From: Cruorifilaria tuberocauda
Taxonomy: Eukaryota; Nematoda; Chromadorea; Rhabditida; Onchocercidae
Direction of reading: 5' to 3'
Length of the DNA stretch: 64,000 nucleotides
Assembly (NCBI GenBank): GCA_013365365.1
Contig: JABVXU010000013.1
Span: 62,001 to 126,000, forward strand
Under the pieces are notes generated by a model. The model was not told the origin of the DNA. It did no database searches and saw nothing but the letters and a program-made list of their open reading frames with translations. Below, piece by piece: positions 23,301 through 36,500 of the stretch (position 1 is its first letter; every line of letters starts with the position of its first letter). The translations under genes and the position numbers were made by a program.

Positions 23301-26157
23301 TCAGTTGAACTTGTGAAAAATCCTAGTTTCTGAAATAAAAATGCTAAATTTAAGAATGATATATCACCTTTTGATCAGAACTCACACAACTAATTGATGG
23401 TGGAAGAATATGAATTAGAAACCTTCATTTCCTCGCCAAATTGATCCGCAGATGCCAGAAGGGCCTCAAATGCAGGCATATCTTTTGAATCATAAGGAAT
23501 AGCTGGTGTAAGGCATTCGCGGACTAATAATTCGACGATTTCGCTCGATATTTTATCACCAATCAACTGCACCATATTTTTTCCATTTATTTTCATTGTA
23601 CTAAGATTTTTGCCTAAGTTTTTGAATAATTCCAACATCGCGCTATAATTTAAACATTTTAAACACAGTGTATGAGAAACGTGCGCATAAATATCTCTTT
23701 CTGCTCTTTTCTGTCTTACCCTTACATAAATTCAGATTAATATCTTCCTGAAGTTTGCACATTTCAATGCCACAAAGTATTAAAAACTATCGAATTGTTA
23801 AACGAAAATTCATTGTAATTTTTTGGATAGATGTTTCAAATTTTGCACCATAAAAACAATTCGGCATAAAGCTGCATGTAGGAAATATTTATGAATCTCA
23901 AAAATATCCAAATTCAAAAAAAGTCTTTCAAGTACTTACCGAAGAACTTTTTCTGGATCAGGACGTTTTTTCTTTCCATTTTCTACTAATGTTTCTTTGC
24001 GCACCACATATTCATGCTCCGAAAAAGAACCACCATCTCGATAAATAATAATCTCTGTAGGATCCTTCGCAGCAATCAATCTCTTACAAAAATGATGCAT
24101 GAGAGCAGATGACAGCTTTCCAATCTTGGCATCAATTAAATTTAAAACATCCATTGCAGAGAGCTTCTGAAACAAACCTTTTTTTTACGTCTTCATTCAA
24201 ATAAAACATGGTATAAAAAATAATCTGCAACTATTATTAAATTAATTAATTTTGAAGAAAGTAAAAATATAAACAATAAGTCAAAGTTTTTATTTTTCTC
24301 TCAAGCTTTCTGTGAACTCGTGAAGAGTGGCGTGACGAATGTATTTAAGTTACTATTATAGGGCAAATAATATGAAACAGTGGCATATTTCAAATCTATG
24401 CTATTTTATTTTATTACATATTATAGCACAGTCATCAAAATCAACATCTAAGGTAAGGTAAGCTCAGGAATACTTTAAAATTCGGTTGTACTAGAATGCA
24501 AAGCATCCGTTCAAATGATATTCAGAAAATAATTCATATAAAATACTTATTAAGTTTAAATTTGAAGTAACCTTGCGAGTTGTAATACCATAACTAGAAT
24601 CAATCTTTCATGCATTCTAGAATTATGGACGGAAAGAGTAAAAGTTCATTCTTCAACTGCAACAAGATTTTCGTAAATGTAAACGTACTTCGTTCAAAGT
24701 ACTACAGCTTGACGCTGTTAACTGCAAAATGACTTTATTATTAAGCTCTCGTACAGAAAACGTTTGATCCCAGAAAGTGTTCAACATATAGGTCAAACTT
24801 TGTCGCAAAGTCACAATTTCTACTTTTAATGCCGGGCCAATGCGCTCCATGAATGCTCTATCAACAGTTTCATTCTCCTGCAATTATTTCAGCCTGAATA
24901 GTATGCTGATAACGAAGAGGTTTATATAAAATTTTTTTCATAGCAAAAGTGGCTCTATTCAACTTTGCTTTTCAAGCACGAAAATATCTATTCAAACAAT
25001 CATTATATTCGTTTATAATCACAATATTCCCAGAAGCTCAGTCAGATCTATGAAAATTAAGGTAAGTTAATGAAGCTATCGCTGAAGACATGAATTAATA
25101 TAACTTTTTGGCTATTACTGATTCGTTATAATCAGTTTCAGCATTTTACTGCAATGTTTAAGTTCACAATATAGATCTATTTTATCCTTACCAAGGAATT
25201 ACATAAAACCATGATAAACCAAACATTTTAACATTAACATCCCGCCCTAATTCAACATTGAAATTATTATCAATTATGACATAACTGAACTTCCTAAAAA
25301 ATTGCACCTGTAAAATGTCATTTAATTTTGTTTCCAGTTCTATAAGCAGTTGTGCATTGACCAGAGAGTTTTCTTCATTTGGTGAATACCATAACTGACA
25401 TATCAATGATTCAATTTCTTCTAAGGAATGCATTTTCAATTTCCAATCTTTTATTGATTCTAATCTTTCCAGTTCTTTCTTCTTAAAGAAAAAATTTTTT
25501 AAAGACATGAAAAAAAATCCCGCTATTATCAGGAGTAAGTTAATGACTATAGTTTAATTTATTTTGGAAGTGTTGCTAAGTCAATAATTTAACGCATATT
25601 TGATAAATTTCTATGCTATATTTACGACGATTTATCCACTTCAAAAACTTCTATATTTACCATGAGTAATTTAACAGTTATTGATGAACGTTCATGCATG
25701 TTCATGTTAGGCAACAACAAAACTTACATTGAGTTCAATTTCCTTTGCCATATTTTTTACATTGTTACTAATGGAGTTGATTGAATGGTCTATGGTAGTA
25801 CAAGTGGAACGAATGGTATCCAGTAATTTATTAGTTGTAACCAAATCAGGTATACACTCCACATATTTTTTGTTTATTTCTGATGCGATATCAGTTATTG
25901 CTGAAATATACTATATCAGCACACAAAATAATATAAAACAGATTCGCAATGCATAATCTCTGAAAGCCATTCAGAAATATCGCTGCCGTATATATACTAG
26001 ATCTAGCTATCTTGAAATTTCTTTTATAAGAAATTCTACCGGTAGCTATTAGATGCTCCAAAGATGATATTTCTCGTCCAATATTATCTCCAGTATCTTC
26101 ATCGAGATCTCGCACCGATAATACACGTTTCTCAGATGTTTGTAAAGTGGCTGCCAT
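20374..26157 (-). CDS. czw-1: ZW10 kinetochore/NRZ tether homologue (15 exons)
   Basis: ZW10 works in the Rod-Zw10-Zwilch complex at kinetochores (spindle checkpoint, dynein recruitment). It also works in the NRZ/Dsl1 tether at the ER. Exons, minus order: 26157-26040, 25900-25728, 25481-25308, 24877-24689, 24166-23940, 23642-23423, 23329-23186, 22973-22843, 22556-22378, 22094-22006, 21829-21703, 21610-21510, 21251-21084, 20759-20664 and 20508-20374. They total 2271 nt, 756 aa, close to the human protein. Helical, coiled-coil-rich sequence runs throughout. The C-terminus is diagnostic: WCDGKGPLAQW, then EVRYLVKALFQNTEKRA. Conserved middle segments include LVSCQVSKTVIDIADLI and VLTKTVYANCVGNVV. 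The last part of exon 13 is open past its donor; splicing at GTT|GTAAGT to TTTTAG|ATTG restores the family alignment. A GTAG acceptor sits 10 nt before the ATG. Confidence 0.93.
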
Positions 26158-26167
26158 CGTTCACCCT

Positions 26168-26175
26168 CTACAAAA
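26168..26175 (-). promoter_or_regulatory. Probable trans-splice acceptor of ZW10
   Basis: The minus strand reads CATTTTGTAG|AGGGTGAACG-ATG, placing a T-rich AG acceptor 10 nt before the ZW10 start. This suggests SL trans-splicing and an outron running back into the CpG-rich promoter. Confidence 0.5.
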
Positions 26176-26539
26176 TGATCACATACAGATGGAAACAGTC
26201 ACTAACAAGTGATATTTCCCATACAAAATAACCTCGACCTTATATCGATAACACACGATTTCGACAGTATATGCTTTTCATATTGATAATAAAGTCTTAA
26301 GAAGAAAAGAATATAGTTATGCATTCAGATATCACAATTGGGTGTCTAAAAGTACTTTTTGACTTTAATTATGAAACAAACATCTTACTTATCGATGATC
26401 TTTTCTGCACTTTAATGAAGCAAAGAATCACTCTTGAAATTCAAACACGATTTAGAAGCAATCTTAATCTGAATGCCTCTATGGACGTGATCCAGTTAAC
26501 CTACGTGTGGACGTACGTGTGACTTAATGTTTTATGAAA

Positions 26540-26548
26540 CCGCCAAAA
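26540..26548 (-). promoter_or_regulatory. Candidate E2F binding site
   Basis: The minus strand reads TTTTGGCGG, within TTTTGGCGGTTTC. It agrees with the E2F/DP consensus variant TTTGGCGG and lies in the shared promoter about 380 bp upstream of the ZW10 start. A 9-bp match alone is weak evidence. Confidence 0.3.
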
Positions 26549-26971
26549 TTCCAAAAACTTCAAAACTCTATACTTCTGAAGGGCGTCTTAGCCGCTGAAT
26601 GCCCTATCTAATGTCCCAGCGGCAATCGTTAAACAAAGGGCGGAGAATGAAGAGATTTGAGTGTAGGCAGTTAGGCGTGCAGCGATGCAACTGCAGTGTG
26701 CAGCGCGCGCGTCGTAGCGATGCTGTCGGTGCGACTGGCGACAGGGTAGCGTGTGCGGTTGCTGCTGCTTTGCGGTTGCGCGAGTATCGGTAGTTGTAGT
26801 AGTAGTAGTGATCGTTGGTGTTATTACTTTTGTTGTCGCTATTTGGTTCCAATGAATTATATGAATTTTGAAAATTTCACAAAATTTTACAAGTTTTTGA
26901 AATTCAAAATATGAGGACATTACTGTTACAGGTATTATTATTGTAATTGTTACTGCGTGAGTTGGCCTTCA

Positions 26972-29900
26972 ATGATGCCAACAAGGAAAGCTCCCGATGA
27001 AAGGGCCGGTCAATTCGGCAGTGCTTCGTAAGTTCCATAGATATTTACCTTCTGCTATATTTCATTTCTTCAATCATTACTCTCCCGATCCTAACTGCTC
27101 AATTTTACACCCATCCTATTATTACTACTATCAGCTAGCCACTAAAAGCTGCAGACTTTTTTGTAAAAATTGTAATTTATACTTTCATCGGATATAACTA
27201 CCTAACTACGACATAAAAATAGCAATCGGATGCTAGACATTGAGGGCTGGAATAAGCCAAAAAATACTGCGATATGTTTATTAAATTATTGGGTTCAAAT
27301 CGCCAGCTACTATAAGATTAAACACAAGCTTGCACACCATATGGGTTCATGTATGTCTTTTACTAATGATGTCGTGATCCCGATATTCCGCTCTATCAAG
27401 AGATCTCATACGCACTCATAACATAGCAAACATTCGATATGCAGCTACATCTCAGTTAGGATGTCTCGCTCTTCATCCGTCAGTCCATCGTGATATTCAT
27501 TTGCTCCACTGATCATTGTGATATACATTCTTCCATCCCTTTTCCGATTTCACTTAATGATATTTGCTAACTGCTGCGCTATTTAGGGCGGAAAAGACCG
27601 GTACAGGAAGACACAACTGCAGGAATACGATTAAAAAAAAGTAGTGTGACCTTCAGCACATTTCAGCAAATTTTTTGTGAATTATTTGTGTAGTACTGTT
27701 TTATTTCTCGAGCATCTTAGCCATTTTGTTACTTTTAGAAGCCTTAAATAAATTCTTTTGTTTATTATAGAAATGAACAAGCTACTGACAATGGTCGAGC
27801 GTTACAATGGACTAACGGGTTAGGGTCATCAAATGCTTTCATCACACTGGTGAGTGGTCCAACACCAAATTCAACAAGTGGAACAGAATCAGGAACTGTT
27901 TCAACAAATGTTTGGCATAGTAGTGATGCCGGTGATGTGAATTTTACTGACCAAAGTAATACGCAACAATTGCTCGCTTCTACCGAAAAGGTTACCTCCG
28001 TAATATTTTCTGCTACATTAATTCATCAATACTTGTTTTATATTCTTGTTAATACAGCCAGGTATTGATTATAAAAACGTCAAATATTTGAATTTAGCAT
28101 TAATTCATTCAATCTCTTTTCATGAAGAAATTAATTGGAGACAATACTTTGGGAGACAGAAAAACAAAAAATAAATACCATATACTGTCTACAACTTTAC
28201 AAGCTTCTGAATGGGAAATTGCTGTCCGTTATTATAATTTACGATGACTCGTTTATTAAGATTTCAGGTTCAACGTAATTATGGTAATGCTGACGACAGT
28301 GGGGCTAATGCTCATAATGAACATACTACAGTTACGGCAATGTCATTTAGTGACCACATTTACTCACCTTCGAATTTAATTACCACGACATCGGAATCAT
28401 CTGTTAAGCCAGAATTAGGTATGCAATATTTTACTTTTTATTATTTGTAGTAGCACAATTATTTTCAATATGCAATACTTTATCATTTATGGCAACATTA
28501 ATATTCTCAGCATTTGAGAACTTGACTGATATATTTTAAAATTTTTTATCAAATTTCATTTTGGAAGTCAAATTTGAAACTTATTCCAGATGTTGTGGTA
28601 GTGGGTGCAAATGCAAAGTCACCGTCAGCTGTAGAAGATCGAACGGCAAAAGCAAGAAGTAAGTTTTTTGGTGAAGATCCGAAATAATAGGAACTGATAA
28701 AGAACTTGAGATATAAAAAGATATCCTATAAAACAGAAATGTCGCGCAAATGATCAAAATAATCAGTGTACATTTTTTAGATCTGACAAAAATAATTTCA
28801 GTAATATGGACGGATGATCTGCGTGAAATTTTAATACAGGAAATGAAGAAACGACCCTGCTTATGGGATCATAATCATCCAAAATATAGAGATTTACAAT
28901 ATGCAGCAAGTGAAAGAAATGAAGTCATTGAATCTTTCTATCATCGAACGGGATATGCATTGAATGGTATATTCGAAATGATTATTAGATTATTATGAAT
29001 AACATAAGATTTTCGAAATATAATTATTTGAGCTATTTTTAATATAAAATGTAGATTTAACTTCGTATTCCTGACGACAGTAGCGGCGCTTCATCAGCAA
29101 TATGAAAAATAGGGTTCACATTTAACAATTTGGAAATTTTTGTTTCATATTTTTATAGACGATTACAGTAGTTCAAATGGGCACTACAAAATAAAACGAT
29201 AAATAAGGTTGAAAAGGTTACGAAAGAATATAAATAATAGGAACGGCTATTTTTAGAAATAATCAGTACAAAAGTAGTATTTAGCGGATGATATAGCGAG
29301 ACAGTGGAAGTCTTTGAGGGATCAATATGTACGCTTCATCAACAAAATCAGAAATATGGAGCCAAATGATTGTCGGTTTCCATCATTCAAATTTTCCGAA
29401 GAGTTAAAATTTCTGATGCCTTATAAACAATTGCCGCAATCTCGGTAAGTTTGCAAAGAATTTTATTGCTTATTTTTTTTGCTTCGAAATTTGAAGCGAA
29501 AAATGAATCGTTTGTTATGCATCAGCAAGACATATGTGTATTTTAACTGGAAAATATTGGCGATCTTAGAAAGAATTATCGAAGAATCCTTAACAAAGTG
29601 CAAGTGTTTTTTCTTCTGGTCGGCTGAGTTGTTTTGGATCAAAGTTTTCCAAGATTATTTAGATCTAAATTTATATTTTGTGAAATTTAGATACTGCATT
29701 ATGATGAACGAAGAAAATAATCTGCAAAACCTGAACGAAAGTATTCCGCCAAAGGAATCGTGTTCTGAGTTTTCAGTGCCTAGCACTTCTACCGCAAGTT
29801 TACTACCAATCCGCCGTAAAAGAAAACATGGCAGGTCATCGGATTACAAAACTCAGAAAGATGTTGACTCAAAAGCACATGATAGAGAAGATGGTTGCTT

Positions 29901-30324
29901 CTCTAGGATGGATGAATTTGATCATTTTGGTTCGTGACTTCTTTTATTTGTAAGATAGTTTTTTTATGGCGAAACTATTGCTTTCTGAAACATGCAGCGT
30001 TTGTAGCTATATCATTGAGGCGGCCATAAATGATACTTCAAAAAAAGGCATGTGGTACTCGTAGTCAGACCATTTTCGAGTCAGAAGTATTTTTGATGAA
30101 GTATACATATCTTTAATTTCAATTATGCTTTTTATATTTATAATTCTTAACAAAAATTTAAGAATTAATAATGCATTATAGGCTTGTCAATTGCCGATTA
30201 TATTCGAGGAATTGCAAAGCTTGATGAAAAAGCAGCAGTATGGATAAGAGGTGAAATCTGGACGCTATTGACGAAGTGTCGGATGAAAGCACTGGAAGGA
30301 TGCAGTGGAAACGGTACCAGTTAA
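26972..30324 (+). CDS. MADF-domain protein with BESS-like C-terminus (8 exons)
   Basis: MADF proteins are Myb/SANT-like DNA-binding factors, often with a C-terminal BESS protein-interaction motif; they usually regulate transcription in the nucleus. The exons are 26972-27027, 27771-27990, 28268-28418, 28590-28658, 28802-28966, 29285-29444, 29691-29929 and 30182-30324. All phases match; 1203 nt, 400 aa. Residues 1-165 are low-complexity Ser/Thr/Asn-rich. The MADF domain spans about 170-275: LREILIQEMKKRPCLWD, then RQWKSLRDQYVRF and FLMPYKQLP. A basic stretch (IRRKRKHGR) follows as a likely nuclear localisation signal. The last exon, GLSIADYIRGIAKLDEKA with WIRGEIWTLL, resembles BESS but is not certain. 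The first exon rests on phase fit and the GTAAGT donor. Confidence 0.85.
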
Positions 30325-33300
30325 TATTTTAAGTGGTAAGGGAGGAATGACTTTAGGCTTAATGTATTGATTTGAATGTTGAGAGATGGAATTCCGTGTT
30401 ATTGTGAATTTATTGTATTCTCCTTTAAAACTCCCAATTACACCTTATTCATTTGTAATAATGGTGTTAATTCTAGTGCTGATAGTTTAGATTGTTATTC
30501 TATAGGACGTGGTGTCATCTGGTAACTGCTTAGTCCTTTTTCGTGGATTTTTCGCGAAAGTTATGTAACCACTACCGCATGTCAAATAATGGATTAGACA
30601 ATGCAGAAAAATGTTCGTCCTATAACAGTTAATTTCGCTATCGACAGCACTTTTCATTCCAAAACATTGTAAATTTTGAAGTTGTTATAAATTATTGATT
30701 ATGTATGGTATGATTTCCGTGTATATTGTTCCTACTGAAGCATTTTATTAGGTGCATATTTTTTGCAAGTACGGGTCATGAACCCATTGTCATAACTTCC
30801 TCCTTCGATAAAAGTAGATATTGGGTATTCACATCGGGTTTTCGTTGATGGGTATGATTAGAAAATAATTGGTAAAATAGGTCAGTTGACGAGAGGGATG
30901 TGAAGAACCGATTGTCCTTCCGGTTAGCATCTCTTAAATGTAATAAATTTATGCATTTTCTCATGTAAATGCCAAATAGTGAGTGCCTCGCAAATTGTTA
31001 TTATAAAAATGAATTAAATTTTCTGTTGACAGTTTTTTGAAATGCAAGCGAGAAATGTGTGCGTCATAGTTGTTTATTTAAGTTATATCAAAACGTTAAT
31101 ATACATGAATGATCACGCAAGAACTGCTATAGGATATGAGGAGATCGATGCCTCTATGTATGAGACGTAAGAGCAGCATTTTGTTATTCATAGCTGCTGC
31201 TTTTGATAGTTATCTTCGATGAACATACAGAAGTCTAGTAGCATTCTATTATTGATTTTCGTGGTCACCAATTAGCTATTTAGTAGTAATAGTAATATAT
31301 TAGTGGTCGAATTTGGTAGATAGATTCGTATGAAGATAACTAACTACCGATGGAAGTGTAATTGAATGAGTATAGGTTTCCTTGCATATACACACGCAAT
31401 TAGACATGAGATGTGGAAGGATAGACTCCACCATTTTCAACGGTGACATAAAGAAACCACTAATGATGAATGAATGAATTAGCGAAATGATAAGATCCCG
31501 ACACCGGGATGTAAGCTGCTTCAAGAGCAACAGTGTGAAACCGGAGCAGTAGAGGCGGCATGGATAAATGAAGAGTCACAGGGACGATCTTCTGCTAGCT
31601 GTAAAGAAAAGCTGCGGCGGCGTGTGGCGTGTCCGCCCGACAAACAGGTGTCCGCCAAGGGACGATCCCTCACCTCACTTTACTCCCCTGACGCAACCAC
31701 CTCCTAACCTGTCCTCTCCTCACTTCACTCTTCCCTTCTCTATTGTATGCACGTGTATGTATGTTCTATGTGTCTATGTCTAATATGCTGTGTGTGTGCA
31801 CCATTCCTGAGAGGAGGGCGCAAGGAATCGATCGTATCCCAGAAGGAGGGAATCGGTTGGTTTAGGTGCATTTGGCATTCGTTGACAATTTCGGTTCGTC
31901 GAGCTACCGCATTCGTGCACACTGGAAAGGTGCGGTATTCTCCCGGAAGTATCTGCTAGTAAGTCTTATAACGATCACTTCCCTTCAGTACCTATGACAC
32001 TTTCTCAACTTTCCTTTCTTACTACTACTTTGGTAACTGTTAACAGCAGCGTAGCAGGTCGGCCTCTATTCCGCTATTAAACGTTTACTCCCACCGCATC
32101 ACCTGTAGAAACTTCCCATCTTCCACGGTGTCTCATTACCTATACTTCCTGCTTATTAAATATTCTTATCAAATATACTTTTTTAATCTTTCCATTAACT
32201 ATCACTTATCATCATCATTTCTGTTTTTGTTATCGTAACTGTCTTAGTGTAATCGTTACTGCTTAGTTTAATGCTTATCATTTTTATTCTCATCATATTA
32301 TTTGGGTATTATCATTTTCACTATTACAATAACAATTCTACCCAAATTTAAAATTTATCTTTTTCTTGTTCATCCATTTGTTAACCGATATTTGTCAGCA
32401 TTACAAATAAATTTTTACTATCACAGTTTACCAAGTAGATGAACGGAATGAAATCGGAGATTAAAAAAGTTGATAGGAATTTTTTTTTGAAAACTGATTA
32501 AACAAATGGCTAGTATCGATTTTGCTACCGTTTAATGAAACTTTCATTAATTAGTTAAATGTGTTGTTTAATCTTAATCACTTCTGATATATTACTGCTA
32601 AAACGATCCTAAAATTAACTGATATTATCAGTGTTATTTTTTAGAATTATTTCATACATATCATTGACGAATATTTATCATCGTTCATTTATTGAAAAAT
32701 TCATTAGATTTTATCAGTCATTATTGATTCACGTTTATACGTTGCTGATTCCACTGTTCACTTTTCGCATTGTCTATTGCGTGTGCGTGTCTGTGAATGG
32801 TGTTTAAACGCATTGATTATCCACTACATACTCTTGGCTGATATTTTGCGGTCAGTGTTCAAATCCCAAATAAAAACTGAAGTATTTGTCTCTGTGAAAG
32901 AATAATGTTGGTGAATGTACCTATTCAATAATATGTATTTATGATATACACCTTTTCGCACAAAATAACAATTAAATGCTTTTCAAATACCTACTGGTTA
33001 CCTTTTTTCCGTCTTTCTTGCTTGACATAAATTATATTCTAAGTATTTGTGCCATAGGTAATTCTTCATTGACTGAAGCAAATATCATGTTTATTGGTTT
33101 TTTCTTCCTGCATTTATTGGTTGACATTTTCCTATTTCGCGATGTCTGAAAATTTTAATTTTCGTTTTAAATAATTTTCTCAAAAAGAAATGTTGTCGTT
33201 TTCTGTTATCATTACTTGAAAAAAATTATCATAGAACACAATGTAATATAAGAAAATATTGGGATTCCATCATTTTTTTATCGATTGTTTAGGGAACACT

Positions 33301-33505
33301 GTTAACGGCATATTGTATTAGAAAAATTATGTAAATTTCACAGATATCAAGAGTAAACAATGATCATTCCATCTCTATCTTTTCATATGTTTGCGAAATG
33401 TACCTTTCGTGTATTCATCATGAAAGTGGAGAATTCTTGTAAATTTTCAGCTTGTAATGAGGTGACTTCATTAACTGCTGAATTATCGAGAAGGTTTATA
33501 GACGC
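30325..33505. other. Intergenic region with a CpG-rich block
   Basis: These 3.2 kb separate the MADF gene from E2F, both on the plus strand. About 31560-31960 is much richer in G+C and CpG (CTGCGGCGGCGTGTGGCGTG) and then becomes pyrimidine-rich. It looks like a promoter, most simply that of E2F, with a long 5' leader or outron. The palindrome TTTTTCGCGAAAG lies at 30548-30560. No exon with support was found; the open frame at 31568-31783 has biased composition and no splice context. Confidence 0.5.
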
Positions 33506-36500
33506 ATGGCAGCTGCAAGTTCAACTCAGCCATCATTGTATCAGCATTATTTCACGGGACATCATTCTACTAATTCATCAGTTACTGTAAACAGCCGATC
33601 AAGCTTGAGTTCACAAGTATTCTATTTTTTTGTTGTTATTATGGCGAGAGAAACTGCTCATGTTACCTTGTTTGGTGAAAGCATTCAGTTAAGGAAATAA
33701 GGATGGAATGGATCATTATGAAATTCATATTTCTGAAATTTATTGTAAAATGTAGCTGTAAAGAAGATCCGTTAAAAAATTAGCGGTGGATATTCTAGCT
33801 TCTCTTTAGCGAAATGATTCAGAAATGGTTCAATTTTCAGTAAGATACCCATTTATAGGTCAAAAGTGCTGCTTGGACCAATCTAACCGCTGAGCAACAA
33901 CTTGATGAAGATTCCAGAATGAATGTAAGGTATGTGATGATTTGCATTGAGAGAAGCTTCTGCCTTCCGTTCATTTATAAATTTTTTTGCACTTCCTATC
34001 GCAACATAGCTAATTATCAAGATATCAATTATTTTTTTTATCAGTTCACTTCCAAAATTTATGTTAAGAAAAGAATGAGAAAATCTAAGTAGGATGACGA
34101 AAGCTAATCGTAGTTCTCTTTGATCGGGATTTTTTTGTACTTCTTTGGTATACAAAGAAAACAACATCAAGATTAATGGGATTACTTTGAGATAGAGGTT
34201 TTGATGAATTAGCAGAGAGGAAGCTTCGTAAATCACGATCCTCTCTGGTGAATCATCCGACCAGTCTGTCTTGTGATAAAGTTTCATATTTGTATGCGTG
34301 AAGAAAATGTGATTCTGTTGTTTCCAGACTCTAAGAGTCTTTTCTTATATGTTACCTTTTCCGCTTTCAGAACACTCTATAATCGAAATGTTTTTTTCAA
34401 AATCTAATTGTCTCATGGTATATTACGAAAAATATAAGCTTTTGTTTGAAGTATCTTTATAGCTACAGGAAAAATTGTATTATTTTTGTTTTCAATTTCC
34501 CTTAGTTATTTTATAAGATACATTCATGCTGTGTAAAGTATTCGTGCTATAGCAGTAAAATACTCAATAATGAAGTCACCGTTTAATATTTTTTTATCTG
34601 TATCGGAATACGGTTGGACGGAAATTTTATTAAAGGAATGGAAGGATCGAGGGCAATTCGTGGACAAATGATCTTGCTGCAACAAGTTTCATACCGTCGT
34701 CAACTGACGGTCAAAACAGTTGCTGTTCAGTTAGCAGTTATGGTGGATGGAACAGTGATTATGTATCAAATTCTGACCGTTACACCTCTCAAAACACCTC
34801 ACAACAAATGATTTCTACAGCGCCGAAAGTATTGTTTTCAAGTTTCAAATATATATTTTTACTCTATTTTGGCTCTAAAATGTAATCTTGATGAGACGAT
34901 AAGCAAACAAAATCCCCAAGAACTAGAATGGATTGATGAAAAAATTATTTTCCCTTTTGTTAAGAAAATCGTTTTTCCTTTTTTAGAAAAGTCAAAAATT
35001 ACTGTTCATATATTTTCAGGGGCGAAAGTCGGAATTATCAACTGCATCACCTACCGGAAATCCAGAACCATATCCTGCGAATCTGCGATATACAGATTCG
35101 CAGAGTTCCTCTAGTTCACAAGCTTTACTTCAGTCGGAGTGTGGTAAGTTGTAAAAGAAAATTTAATCTATCATGTTCTAATATAAAATGAATGAATTAA
35201 ACAGTAAAATTGAATTTCTGCAGTTATTTTTTTAAGTATCGAAGCATTAGTTCGAAAAATATTCTTTTCAAGTTTTTTAGCAGAATAAATTTTCAGCTAA
35301 CGTATATTAATAGTTGAAGGTCAGTTTATGTGTTCTTCACCCCGCTTCATGTAGTTTTTTCTTTTTGAAATTTCCACATACATAAAAGTGAAACTAACAG
35401 CGATATCTTTTCAGAGTCTCATCCTCGATCCACAAGTAGTCGGAAGAGGCATGCAGGTGGGTATTTTTTATATGCGATATTGTCACTCTTTTGCTAGTTT
35501 ATGCATTGCATAATCAGGGAAGGGAGAAGCAGAAAGGACAATCTGGAGTGGTATTACCTGTAAACAATCCGTATACAGTTCATTGGTGCATAGATCTATG
35601 TATGTGCATGACTATTTTATGCCTTCGCTTGGGAATAACAGCTGCTTAGATAATGGGAAATGTCACAATGGATAAACAACATTAGACCTCACTCATCTCT
35701 TAGTATTGCCAGGACTACTTTCCCAAATTTCTCAGTGATCGATTGTGCTGAGCGACTTCGATTGACCTACTCCTGCGTCATCTGTGCTTGTTCTTCATAA
35801 TTATTTGCTGTTGCATTTACCCATAAATTGTTTATTTGTACTACTGATTAGTATCTGTTACACTATGTGGAACGTCTTAACAAATCTAAATGATAATAAG
35901 GAATGTTCTGGTGGTAAATTATGGAGTCGTTCAGATACCTATCAACTGAAGCCTTCCTTCACTAGTTCTTGTTTGAGAACACCTGAGCAGCTACGGAAAA
36001 CTTTGCTTCCATGTTTATATCCACTGCCATTGCCGAGTGAGTTGTATTAAGTATTAGATAAAAAAGAAAGGATATTTGTGCTGCAAGATGTGCTTCTATC
36101 TCAACTTGGGGACATGTATTAGAGATTTTCAGAAGTACACTCAATTTATAAGCACGATAGGTCAAAACCAAATAGAATTTATGTGAGCTGTAAGATATGT
36201 TTCAATATTTCATTCTGAACATTTATAGCTGGTGAAACATTGTCTGCCGCTCAGTTTGGACCGCTGAATTGTCGTGTTGATAATTCATTGTTGGTTTTGA
36301 CGAAAAAGTTCATGCAATTGCAACCTCAAGCGAATGAAGATGGAGTGAGTTTATCCTTCGATGTGTCTCACATTGGTCTTTACATAATCCATTATTGATT
36401 TTTGTTTTTATTGACTTCACTGGTGTGAAAATTAATTGTATCATATTATTGCATTCTTTTTTGTCTGTTATTTACAGTTATTGAATTTGAACGAAGCAGC

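Larger units (their letters stand above)
26158..26971. promoter_or_regulatory. CpG-rich divergent promoter, ZW10 / MADF gene
   Basis: These 814 bp separate the ZW10 start (-) from the MADF-gene start (+). The core at about 26580-26800 is rich in CpG (CAGCGCGCGCGTCGTAGCG, then GCGGTTGCGCGAG) in an otherwise AT-rich region. It is followed by a short GTA trinucleotide run near 26790. One candidate acceptor (CTGTTACAG, ending 26931) lies 40 nt before the MADF ATG. Open frames on both strands here are by-products of the GC-rich composition. Confidence 0.55.

Noticed and set aside
26588..26920. Overlapping open frames on both strands in the CpG-rich promoter
   Set aside because: They have low-complexity Thr/Arg/His composition, mutual overlap and no homology I recognise. 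They are best explained by GC-rich promoter DNA.
31568..31783. 71-residue open frame rich in Pro, Cys and Val
   Set aside because: It follows from the CpG- and pyrimidine-rich composition. It has no splice sites, no recognisable domain and an opposite-strand frame of similar length.
35784..35934. Extension of E2F exon 6 upstream as one long open frame
   Set aside because: Only the part after the TTCAG at 35932-35934 matches the phases of the neighbouring exons. The upstream part is hydrophobic and has no phase-compatible acceptor.
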